23,312 bases of DNA, from positions 1 to 23,312 of the forward strand of contig JBIOYC010000101.1 in NCBI GenBank assembly GCA_044869955.1. The letters run 5' to 3'. How positions within the stretch are numbered: position 1 is the first letter of the stretch; every line of letters starts with the position of its first letter. The translations under genes and the position numbers were made by a program. The notes under the pieces are model-generated. The model ran no database searches. It worked only from the letters and a program-made list of their open reading frames with translations, and was not told the origin of the DNA. Below are positions 7,666 through 15,459 of this stretch, piece after piece. This stretch comes from CALMKX01 sp044869955 (lineage in GTDB: Bacteria; Acidobacteriota; Thermoanaerobaculia; Multivoradales; SZUA-115).

Positions 7666-10098
7666 ATGCCCTCCACCCTCCGCCTCGCCGCCCGCTCTCT
7701 CGCCCGACGTCCCGGGACGGTGATCCTGGGCGTTCTCGCCCTGGGCCTCGGCATCGGCCTGTCGACGACTTTCTTCAGCGCCCTGCGGGGCGTCTTCTTG
7801 CGTCCCTTGCCCTTCGTCGAAGCCGATCGGTTGGTGCAGATCGACGTCAGCCAGCGAGCCGCGGGGATCGCCCGCCGGCCGCCGCCGGTGGAAGACGTGC
7901 TGCTGTGGCAGGAGGAGGCGCGCTCCCTCGCCGGGCTGGCGGCGTGGCAGGGAGTGGGGATGACCCTCTCCGGCGGCGAGGCACCTGCGGACCGCCGCAA
8001 CGGCGCCTGGGTCACCCACGACCTCTTCCCTCTGCTCGGGGTCCGGCCGGCTCTGGGGCGCGGCCCCCTTCCCGAGGACACCCTGCCAGGTGCACCGAAG
8101 GTCGTGGTCGTTTCCGACGAGGTCTGGCGGGCGTTCCTGGGCGGCGAAAGGGCAGCGGTCGGCCGCTCCCTGCGGCTCCACGGCGAGCCGGCCACGGTGA
8201 TCGGCGTGATGCCCGCGGGCTTCCACTTCCCCCTGTCGCAGGATTTCTGGCTGCCACTCTCGCTGGAGGCCCTGCGCGGTCGGCCGAGCTGGGGCGTCCA
8301 GGTGGTGGCGCGGCTGGCGGGCGGCGTCTCGGTGAAGGCCGCACAGGCAGAGCTCGATGGCCTCCTGGCCAGGGGATCCGGTGCCCCCGAGGGGTTTGCG
8401 GCGACGGTGCGGCCTTACGTCAAGGGCTACACCGACCCGGAGCTGCGGCGCACCCTCTGGGCCCTGATGGTCGCCGTGATCGGCGTCCTGCTGGTGGCCT
8501 GCGCCAACGTCGGCACCCTGCTGCTGGCGCGGGGCCTCTCGCGGGGAGGGGAGCTGGCCCTGCTGGAGGCGCTGGGGGCGGGCCGGCGCCGGCTGCTGGC
8601 TTCCTCGCTCGCCGAGGCGGCCTTGGTGGCGGGAGCTGGCGGCCTGCTGGGAGTGGCCGTGGCGGCCCTCGGCACCACCTTGCTCGACCGTTGGCTCGCG
8701 CCGCTGTTGCGATCCTTCTGGGTGGACATCCGGCTCGACCTGCCCGCTCTCGCCTTCGCCCTGGGCGCCAGCGTGGCGGCGTGCCTGGCAGCGGGGCTGC
8801 TTCCGGCCTGGCGCCTCTCCCGCTCCCAGCCGGCGACCTTGCTCAAGACCCAGGCCCACGGCACGACCGCGCCGGGACGCGGCCGCGTCGAGAGCTGGCT
8901 GGTCGCCGGCCAGCTGGCCCTGAGCGCGGCCCTCCTCCTGGCCACTGGCCTGGTCGGCGAGAGCGCCTGGCGCCTGGCCCGGGTGGACCAGGGCTTCGAG
9001 CCCCGGGGCCTGCTGGCAGCCGGCCTCTCCCTGCCGCCGGCCCTCTACCCGGATGCCGCCGCCCGCACCCAGGCGGTCGATCAGCTCGGTGAGCGCCTCG
9101 CGGCCGTCCCCGGGGTCGAGGCGGTGGCATTCGCCTCGAGCCTGCCCCTGGAGCGTGGCAAGGCGGAGAGCTTCGAGATCGAGGGGAGGGAAGGGGTCGG
9201 TCCGCCCCTGCGGGCCTATCGAATCGGGGTGACCCCGCGCTTCTTCGCCACCCTGGGCGTGGCCCCGCGGGCGGGCCGCGACTTCACGACGGCCGATGGT
9301 GCGGGCGAGGAAGCCGTCGCGATCCTGGACGAGCGCTTCCTGCGCCGTCTGGGGGAATCCGCCGGGAGCTGGGAGCTGCGCCTGCGCGAGGTCACGGCCT
9401 CCGGGCCGGGCGCCTGGCGACGGGTCGTCGGTGTGGCACCGGGCCTCGGCTCGGACCTGACGCCCGACCACGTGCGCGGCTTCCTGCCGGTGGTGAGCTG
9501 GACGCGGGAGAGCGAGCTGCTGCCGACCGTCTACGTGCCGCTGGCCCAGGCCCCGCCTTTCTGGGCCACCCTGCTGGTGCGAGCGGCGGGGGATCCCCTC
9601 GCCCTGGCCCCTCGACTCCGGCAGGAGCTGGGCGCCTTCGACCCCGATCTCGCCTTGGTCGGCTTGACCACTCTCGACGAAGAGATCCGGTCTTGGACCT
9701 GGGACTACCGGCTCTTCGGCCGGGTGCTCGCCCTCTTCGCCGCCGTGGCGTTGGGCCTCGTCGGCCTCGGCCTCTTCGGCGCCGCCTCGGTCGCGGTGGC
9801 GGCGCGGACCCGCGAGCTGGGCCTGCGGGCCGCTCTGGGGGCCCAGCCGGGCCGACTCAGAAGAGCCGTCCTGGGGGAGGGGCTGGGGACGCTGGCTCTC
9901 GCGCTGGGCGCCGGCCTGGGCCTCGGTGTGGGCCTGGCGTGGGCTCTGGGCACTCTGCTCTTCGCGGTCGAGCCCTGGGAGCCGCGCGTGCTGGGTGTCG
10001 TCGTGGCGGTGCTCGCGGGCTCGGTCCTGCTCGCCCGCCTGGCTCCGGCCCGGCGGGCGGCGAGAGTGGATCCGGCCGCGGTGCTGCGGGAAGGTTGA
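7666..10098 (+). CDS. MacB/FtsX-like orphan ABC permease (ADOP family)
   Basis: An 810-residue membrane protein with two permease halves. Each half has one TM helix, an extracytoplasmic MacB-type domain and three TM helices. The first half has TM1 near residues 16-38 (VILGVLALGLGIGLST), a periplasmic core with VIGVMPAGFHFP, then TMs from about residue 265 to 385. The second half has a TM near 410-435, a second periplasmic domain and three TMs from about 690 to 800. The ending PARRAARVDPAAVLREG is typical of the duplicated orphan permeases abundant in Acidobacteria. Such proteins usually lack an adjacent ATPase gene, and none is seen here. It begins 4 bases after the vapC remnant and sits between parE and parC. 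The substrate is unknown. Confidence 0.85.
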   Translation: MPSTLRLAARSLARRPGTVILGVLALGLGIGLSTTFFSALRGVFLRPLPFVEADRLVQIDVSQRAAGIARRPPPVEDVLLWQEEARSLAGLAAWQGVGMTLSGGEAPADRRNGAWVTHDLFPLLGVRPALGRGPLPEDTLPGAPKVVVVSDEVWRAFLGGERAAVGRSLRLHGEPATVIGVMPAGFHFPLSQDFWLPLSLEALRGRPSWGVQVVARLAGGVSVKAAQAELDGLLARGSGAPEGFAATVRPYVKGYTDPELRRTLWALMVAVIGVLLVACANVGTLLLARGLSRGGELALLEALGAGRRRLLASSLAEAALVAGAGGLLGVAVAALGTTLLDRWLAPLLRSFWVDIRLDLPALAFALGASVAACLAAGLLPAWRLSRSQPATLLKTQAHGTTAPGRGRVESWLVAGQLALSAALLLATGLVGESAWRLARVDQGFEPRGLLAAGLSLPPALYPDAAARTQAVDQLGERLAAVPGVEAVAFASSLPLERGKAESFEIEGREGVGPPLRAYRIGVTPRFFATLGVAPRAGRDFTTADGAGEEAVAILDERFLRRLGESAGSWELRLREVTASGPGAWRRVVGVAPGLGSDLTPDHVRGFLPVVSWTRESELLPTVYVPLAQAPPFWATLLVRAAGDPLALAPRLRQELGAFDPDLALVGLTTLDEEIRSWTWDYRLFGRVLALFAAVALGLVGLGLFGAASVAVAARTRELGLRAALGAQPGRLRRAVLGEGLGTLALALGAGLGLGVGLAWALGTLLFAVEPWEPRVLGVVVAVLAGSVLLARLAPARRAARVDPAAVLREG

Positions 10099-10110
10099 GC
10101 GCGTGGCAAC

Positions 10111-10130
10111 GGTCGGCCGAGCTGCCGACC
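10111..10130. terminator. Hairpin between permease gene and parC
   Basis: A perfect 7-base inverted repeat, GGTCGGC / GCCGACC with a 6-base loop, begins 13 bases after the permease gene and 32 bases before parC. The tract after it (ctccaaggtcttcgatt) is not a run of T, so it is a weak or attenuating terminator at best. It could instead be an operator or a processing site. Confidence 0.35.
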
Positions 10131-10161
10131 CTCCAAGGTCTTCGATTAGACTCCCGCCGCC

Positions 10162-12441
10162 ATGGCCAAGCGTGCTTCCCGTTCCTCCGGCGCGAGCCCT
10201 CCGTCGCCGCCGGCTCTGCCCTTCCACGAGGTCGAGCGGTTGCCCCTTGCCGCTTTCACCGAGAAGGCTTACCTCGATTATTCGATGTATGTCCTCCTCG
10301 ACCGCGCCTTGCCCTATGTCGCCGACGGCCTGAAGCCGGTGCAGCGGCGCATCGTCTACGCCATGTCCGAGCTGGGACTGTCGGCGGCGGCGAAGTTCAA
10401 GAAGAGCGCCCGCACGGTGGGCGACGTGCTCGGCAAGTTCCATCCCCACGGCGATTCCGCCTGCTACGAGGCCATGGTGCTCATGGCCCAGCCCTTCAGC
10501 TTCCGTTACCCCTTGATCGAGGGCCAGGGCAACTGGGGCAGCCAGGACGACCCCAAGTCCTTCGCCGCCATGCGCTACACCGAGGCCCGGCTTACTCGCT
10601 TCGCCCAGGCCTTGCTCTCCGAGCTGGAGCAGGGAACGGTGGCGTGGGGCCCCAACTTCGACGGCACCCTCGAGGAGCCCAAGTGGCTGCCGGCCCGCCT
10701 GCCGCACGTGCTGGCCAATGGCGCCTCGGGCATCGCCGTCGGCATGGCGACCGACATCCCTCCCCACAATGTCCGCGAGCTGGTCGCGGCGGCGATCCAC
10801 CTGCTCGACCATCCGGAGGCCTCGACCGAGGACCTGGTGGCCCACCTGCCCGGACCGGACTATCCCACCGAGGCCGAGATCATCAGCTCCCCGGAGGAGC
10901 TGGCGGCGATCTACGAGGGCGGCTCGGGCTCGGTGCGACTGCGGGCGGCCTGGGAGGAGGAGGACGGCAACGTGGTCATCACCGCCCTGCCCTACCAGGT
11001 GTCGGGGGCCAAGGTGCTGGCGCAGATCGCCGCCCAGATGCAGCAGAAGAAGCTGCCGATGGTCGAGGACCTGCGCGACGAGTCCGACCACGAGAACCCG
11101 ACCCGGCTGGTCATCTTGCCGCGCTCGAACCGAGTCGACCTCGAGCCCCTGATGGCCCACCTCTTCGCCACCACCGACCTCGAGCGCTCCTATCGGGTGA
11201 ACCTGACCGCCGTCGGTCTCGACGGCCGGCCGCGTCTCTACACGCTCAAGACCCTCCTCGCGGAATGGCTCACCTTCCGCATCGAGACCGTACGGCGGCG
11301 GCTGCAGCATCGCTTCGACCGCGTCAACGCCCGCCTGCACGTCCTCGAGGGCCTGCTCGCCGCCTATCTCAACCTCGACGAGGTGATCCGCATCATCCGC
11401 ACCGAGGAGGAGCCCAAGCCCGTGCTGATGGAGCGCTTCGGCCTCTCCGACCTCCAGGCCGAGGCGATCCTCGAGACCAAGCTGCGCCACCTCGCCCGGC
11501 TGGAGGAGATGAAGATCCGCGGCGAGCAGGACGAGCTGCTCCAGGAGCGCTTCGAGCTCGAGCGCACCCTGTCGTCCGAGGAGCGGCTGCGCAGCCAGGT
11601 GAAGGCGGAGCTGGCCGCCGCCGGCCAGGAATTCGGCGACGCCCGCCGCTCGCCGATCCGTCGCCGCGAGGCCGCCCGGGCCCTCGACGAGACCGAGCTG
11701 CTGCCTTCCGAGCCGGTGACGGTGGTGCTCTCCGAAAAGGGCTGGGTGCGCGCGGCCAAGGGGCACGAGGTCGATGCCGAGGGGCTGGCCTACCGCAGCG
11801 GCGACGCCTTCCTCGCCGCCGCCCGCGGGCGCAGCAACCAGAGCGTCGTGTTCTTCGACTCGAGCGGCCGCTCCTACTCGCTGCCGGCCCACGGCTTGCC
11901 CTCGGCGCGCAGCCACGGCGAGCCCCTGACCTCTAGCCTCGCGCCGCCTCCAGGTGCGGCTTTCGTCAGCGTCCTGGTGGGCAACGACGACGAGCTGCTG
12001 CTGATCGCCTCCACCGCCGGCTACGGCTTCCTCACCACCCTGGGCGATCTCCAGGCCAAGAACCGGGCGGGCAAGGCCGTCCTGGTGGTGGGCGGGGACG
12101 CCCGCGCCCTGGCGCCGATGGCCGTCGGCTCGGCCGAGACCGACTCGATCGCGGTCGCCTCGAGCGCCGGGCGCCTGCTGGTGTTTCCGGCATCCGAGCT
12201 GCCGCTGATGCCGCGCGGCAAGGGGGTCAAGCTGCTCTCGATCCCGCGCAGCAAGGCCGCTGAGGAGTCGGTGACGGCCCTCGCCGTGCTGCCCGAGGGC
12301 GCCTCGCTGCGGGTGATCGCCGGCAAGCGCCCCTTGAACCTGAAGGGTGGTGACCTCGAGGGGTTCCGCGGCGACCGCGCCCATCGCGGCAAGGCGCTGC
12401 CGCGCGGCTTCCAGAACGTCACCAAGATCGAAGTGACCTGA
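10162..12441 (+). CDS. parC: DNA topoisomerase IV subunit A (ParC)
   Basis: 759 residues; E. coli ParC has 752. It provides the DNA-cleaving and rejoining half of topoisomerase IV. The N-terminal domain has DGLKPVQRRIVYAMSELGL, the quinolone-pocket stretch HPHGDSACYEAM (S99 and E103, equivalent to E. coli S80 and E84, both the susceptible type) and the active-site tyrosine in AAMRYTE (Y139). The tower and coiled-coil regions (DEPKP-like EEEPKPVLMERFGL) follow. The C-terminal beta-pinwheel (about 490-759) has ParC-type blades such as GYGFLTTLGDLQAKNRAGK. Length and the absence of the GyrA box support ParC rather than GyrA. It is separated from parE by 2.86 kb of other genes. It likely ends at the terminator at 12486. 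Confidence 0.95.
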   Translation: MAKRASRSSGASPPSPPALPFHEVERLPLAAFTEKAYLDYSMYVLLDRALPYVADGLKPVQRRIVYAMSELGLSAAAKFKKSARTVGDVLGKFHPHGDSACYEAMVLMAQPFSFRYPLIEGQGNWGSQDDPKSFAAMRYTEARLTRFAQALLSELEQGTVAWGPNFDGTLEEPKWLPARLPHVLANGASGIAVGMATDIPPHNVRELVAAAIHLLDHPEASTEDLVAHLPGPDYPTEAEIISSPEELAAIYEGGSGSVRLRAAWEEEDGNVVITALPYQVSGAKVLAQIAAQMQQKKLPMVEDLRDESDHENPTRLVILPRSNRVDLEPLMAHLFATTDLERSYRVNLTAVGLDGRPRLYTLKTLLAEWLTFRIETVRRRLQHRFDRVNARLHVLEGLLAAYLNLDEVIRIIRTEEEPKPVLMERFGLSDLQAEAILETKLRHLARLEEMKIRGEQDELLQERFELERTLSSEERLRSQVKAELAAAGQEFGDARRSPIRRREAARALDETELLPSEPVTVVLSEKGWVRAAKGHEVDAEGLAYRSGDAFLAAARGRSNQSVVFFDSSGRSYSLPAHGLPSARSHGEPLTSSLAPPPGAAFVSVLVGNDDELLLIASTAGYGFLTTLGDLQAKNRAGKAVLVVGGDARALAPMAVGSAETDSIAVASSAGRLLVFPASELPLMPRGKGVKLLSIPRSKAAEESVTALAVLPEGASLRVIAGKRPLNLKGGDLEGFRGDRAHRGKALPRGFQNVTKIEVT

Positions 12442-12485
12442 GCGAGAGGCCCCGGGGAAGCACGCCACGCTCGCCGAGCAGGTCG

Positions 12486-12522
12486 GCCAACTCCCATGGT
12501 TGGCTCATATATTTCTTCTGCT
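12486..12522 (+). terminator. Probable rho-independent terminator after parC
   Basis: GCCAAC and GTTGGC (12486-12491 and 12499-12504) form a 6-base stem with a 7-base loop, followed by a pyrimidine/T-rich tract (12505-12522). An outer GAGCAG/CTGCTC pair (12476-12481 and 12518-12523) could extend the structure. It lies 45 bases after the parC stop and directly before the next promoter. Confidence 0.5.
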
Positions 12523-12523
12523 C

Positions 12524-12552
12524 TTGCGAAGTTCCGCACAGTGTCGTAATTT
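12524..12552 (+). promoter_or_regulatory. Sigma70-like promoter of the secreted glycosidase operon
   Basis: TTGCGA (12524-12529) and TAATTT (12547-12552) are separated by exactly 17 bases, in one of the few AT-rich patches of the window. The expected transcript start is near 12559, immediately before the GAGG ribosome binding site. This gives a very short 5' leader, or else a start slightly further upstream. Confidence 0.45.
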
Positions 12553-12559
12553 TTCGCGC

Positions 12560-12563
12560 GAGG
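12560..12563 (+). promoter_or_regulatory. Ribosome binding site fixing the glycosidase start
   Basis: GAGG lies 8 bases upstream of the ATG at 12572, which is followed by a good signal peptide. The earlier in-frame ATG at 12500 lies inside the terminator stem-loop region, upstream of the promoter, and is not used. Confidence 0.55.
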
Positions 12564-12571
12564 TACACTCG

Positions 12572-15421
12572 ATGAGACATTGGAGACAGTGCTTCGCCTT
12601 CTTCGCCCTCCTCCTCGCCGCCTCGCGTCTCTCCGCCCACACCAGCTCCCCGCCCCACGTGCATGCCGGCATGCGCTGGGAGCAGGCCCTCCCCGCCAGC
12701 CAGACTTACAGCAACCCCTACCGGCACGTACTGCTCCAGGTGATCTGGGAGTGCGTCAGCGCGTGTAGCGGGTCCGAGTACCAGCTGCTGCCGGCCTACG
12801 GCTTCTGGGACGGCGGGGGCACTTTCAAGCTCCGGGCTGCCTTTCCCCAGCCGTCGGCCACGGCCGCCACCTCGACGTGGCGCTGGACCACCACCTGCTC
12901 CACGACAGCCCAAGGCTTCGCCGCCGGAGAGAGCAACTGCAGCGGTGACACCGGCTTGAACACGAGCGCTGAGGTCACCGTGGCCCGCTCGAGCAGCGCC
13001 AACGGCATCACCAACCGGCTCTACCTCGGCGGCTACCCGGCCTACTGGGAGGGAGCGACTAGCGAGGGGGGCCAGCTGATCCGTGGCAACGGCTACCTGG
13101 CCAACGGCCTCGGCCCGCTCTACTTCCAAGCCGACACGGCGTGGGCCGCACCGGTACGCGCCCGCTTCGACGCGGCCAGCAACCCCAACTGCGCCCAGGC
13201 TTCGGGCTGGTCCACCAACGACTGGAAGTGCTACCTCGCGGATCGCGTGGCCAAGGGCTTCACGGCCGTGTCGATCTCGGTGCCCCAGTGGTGGATGCCC
13301 AGCCAGGGTCCCCTGACGGACACCGCCGGCCAGGCGCCGTTCGTCAACAGCACGGCCTTCCCCCAATGGTCGAAGTGGAACCCGGCCTTCTGGCAGGGCT
13401 TCGATGCCAAGGTGCAGCACGCCAACGAGATGGGCCTTCTCGTGGTGGTGGTGGGGCTGATGGAGCCGAGCTACCAGTACCTGGCCCAGGACAGCATCTC
13501 CGCCACCCAGCGCTACCCTCCCCAGGAGGATGCCAGGACCTTCGCCCGCAACTTGACGGCCCGGCTGGCGGGGAACTTCGTGATCCTCTCTCCCGGCTTC
13601 GACACCCGACCCGACGGCGGAGCCAGAAGCGCCCTGATCCGCTCCGTGGGTGCGGAGATCCACGCCGTCCGGCCCTGGATGCACGTGACCAATCACTTCG
13701 GGGGCTCGACGCCGGTGGCGGTGACCATGCCCGGTGTGCTCTACGACGACTACCGGGACTTCCAGGGCTCGCCCTGGCTGGACCTCCACCTGTTCCAGAG
13801 CGGCCAGTGCATGAACCTGCCCGGGGGTGGGGCGGCCACGCCCGCCGAGCAGCTGCAGAACTTCACCAACCGGGCCCGTCAGATGCCTCTCGACCTGCGG
13901 GCACTCTCGCCCCGCAAGCCCCTGGGCAACGGCGAGGCGATCTACGACCGCATCGACGCCGTACTCGAGGCGGGGCAGAGCGGTCCCGCCAACGCGCACT
14001 TGTACCGGCCGTATCGAGTACGCCACACGGCCTGGCTCTCCACCCTGTCGGGGGCCTTCGGGGCTACCCTCGGCGTCTACGGCCTGTGGGATTGGGGTCG
14101 GGGAGACGGCCCGGCGGCGAGCGGCGGCGGTCCTTATCAGCCTCGGAGCCCACAGACCACGGTGCAGAACCAAACGCTTCGTATCTCGGCGGAGCAGATG
14201 CAGCATCTCGGCAACCTGTTTCGGTCTCACCGCTGGGAGTGGCTGGCGCCGGTGCCGGCCCTGATCCGCAACAACCCAGCCCCCACTGGCAACCAGCACC
14301 TCCAGTCGGTGGCCTCGCGTCACCTGACTCGTCGTACAACTCTGGCCTACCTGCCGGACAACGAGCAGATCTATCTCCAGCTGAGCCCGACTCTCTATCC
14401 CGGCCTCACCACGGCGCGGTGGAGCAAGCAGTTCTGGAATCCCCGAGACATCAGGGACACGGCAAAGCTAGCAGTGCCCTCTCTCGTCCCCGGGACCACA
14501 GACGTCTACAGCTTCACCCGTCCGATCTGCCCCACCGGGCAGAACTGCGTTCCCCAGAACGGCGACCGGGACTGGGTGCTGATCCTGCGGGACACCAGCC
14601 TCGGCGCCTCTGCCTGGTCTCAGGGCGGGACGGAGCGGTTCCTTCAGGTGTGGGAGAAGGTCGACCCTGACCTGAACCAGTGGAGCCTACGCGGGCAGCT
14701 CTTCGAGGCGAGCGGTGAGTCGGTGGGCGAGGAAGTGGAGGTGGCCCCGGCCACTCCCTCTCTCCAGCGTCAGCCCCAGGTGGCCCGGGGCAGCGACGGC
14801 AGCTTTCTGGTGGTCTGGGAGGCCGAGGAGCCGAGCGGCGAGGCGAGTGTGGTCCTGGTCCGCAGGGTCAGCAAGGAGGGCGTGCCCTTGGGCGAGCCCT
14901 TCAAGGTCCACGACGAGACCCCCCGCCGCCGCTTCGAGCCGGTGGTCACCGCCGATGCCGCCGGGCGCTTCGTGGTGACTTGGGCCAGCGAGGATCCCGA
15001 GAACGAAAGGGTCGACGTGTGGCTACAGCGCTTCGACCTCACCGGAGCTCCGGTGGGTGAGGAGATCTGGGTCAGCTCGATCGCCGCCGCCAACCGCCGC
15101 GCGCCCCTGGTCTCGACTGATCCCCTCGGCAGCTTCGTGGTGGCCTGGCAGGAGTATGCGCAGAGCAGTGGCGTGTGGTCTTTGCGCGCCCGCCGGTTCC
15201 AGGCCAACGGTGAGGCCCGGGGCGGGGAGCAGCTGATCGCTGAGGGAGGGTCTGAGGAATACCTAGCTCTGGAGAGGCTGGAGACGGATGCCTTGGGCAG
15301 TTTCCAAGTGATCTGGCAGCAGCTCGCCATCGGCGAGAGCCAAGGCCACTGGGCCGTGGCCTTCGATGGCATCACGGAGTCCCTCGGTTCGCCGACGCTG
15401 GTGACGGAGCCGGGACTTTGA
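12572..15421 (+). CDS. Secreted GH140-like glycosidase (DUF5060 + DUF4038 barrel + collagen-binding-like domain + FVVxW repeats)
   Basis: 949 residues. A signal peptide (CFAFFALLLAASRLSA) occupies the first 22 or so. A DUF5060-like beta-sandwich (RWE.., YSNPY, GFWDGGGTFKLRA) spans about 30-115. A DUF4038/GH140-type barrel follows from about 165 to 520, with QADTAW (D188), a probable catalytic acid in LSPGFD (D344), LHLFQSGQ and the second catalytic acid in NGEAIYD (E455). Next is a putative collagen-binding-type domain (about 560-700, TTLAYLPDNEQIY to DWVLILRD). Four repeats with the core 'DGSFLVVW' make up about 706-949. GH140 founders are apiosidases acting on pectin side chains; the substrate here is unknown. 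Cotranscription with the next gene is likely (38-base gap). The C-terminal repeats are not a usual part of this family. Confidence 0.8.
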   Translation: MRHWRQCFAFFALLLAASRLSAHTSSPPHVHAGMRWEQALPASQTYSNPYRHVLLQVIWECVSACSGSEYQLLPAYGFWDGGGTFKLRAAFPQPSATAATSTWRWTTTCSTTAQGFAAGESNCSGDTGLNTSAEVTVARSSSANGITNRLYLGGYPAYWEGATSEGGQLIRGNGYLANGLGPLYFQADTAWAAPVRARFDAASNPNCAQASGWSTNDWKCYLADRVAKGFTAVSISVPQWWMPSQGPLTDTAGQAPFVNSTAFPQWSKWNPAFWQGFDAKVQHANEMGLLVVVVGLMEPSYQYLAQDSISATQRYPPQEDARTFARNLTARLAGNFVILSPGFDTRPDGGARSALIRSVGAEIHAVRPWMHVTNHFGGSTPVAVTMPGVLYDDYRDFQGSPWLDLHLFQSGQCMNLPGGGAATPAEQLQNFTNRARQMPLDLRALSPRKPLGNGEAIYDRIDAVLEAGQSGPANAHLYRPYRVRHTAWLSTLSGAFGATLGVYGLWDWGRGDGPAASGGGPYQPRSPQTTVQNQTLRISAEQMQHLGNLFRSHRWEWLAPVPALIRNNPAPTGNQHLQSVASRHLTRRTTLAYLPDNEQIYLQLSPTLYPGLTTARWSKQFWNPRDIRDTAKLAVPSLVPGTTDVYSFTRPICPTGQNCVPQNGDRDWVLILRDTSLGASAWSQGGTERFLQVWEKVDPDLNQWSLRGQLFEASGESVGEEVEVAPATPSLQRQPQVARGSDGSFLVVWEAEEPSGEASVVLVRRVSKEGVPLGEPFKVHDETPRRRFEPVVTADAAGRFVVTWASEDPENERVDVWLQRFDLTGAPVGEEIWVSSIAAANRRAPLVSTDPLGSFVVAWQEYAQSSGVWSLRARRFQANGEARGGEQLIAEGGSEEYLALERLETDALGSFQVIWQQLAIGESQGHWAVAFDGITESLGSPTLVTEPGL

Positions 15422-15459
15422 TCGCGCGTTATCCTCAAGGAGCCAAAGGCAGACCGACC

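Noticed and set aside
5404..12441. Calling the pair gyrB/gyrA
   Set aside because: Length, the AKFKKSARTVGDVLGK stretch, the pinwheel without a GyrA box, and close match to E. coli ParE/ParC favour topoisomerase IV.
7648..12468. Minus-strand open frame of about 1600 codons opposite the permease and parC
   Set aside because: It is antisense to two well-identified genes, is low-complexity (Gly/Arg/Gln/His-rich) with no family motifs, and is the expected by-product of high-GC third positions.
12500..12571. Upstream ATG for the secreted glycosidase
   Set aside because: It lies in the terminator stem-loop, upstream of the promoter -10, and spoils the signal peptide.
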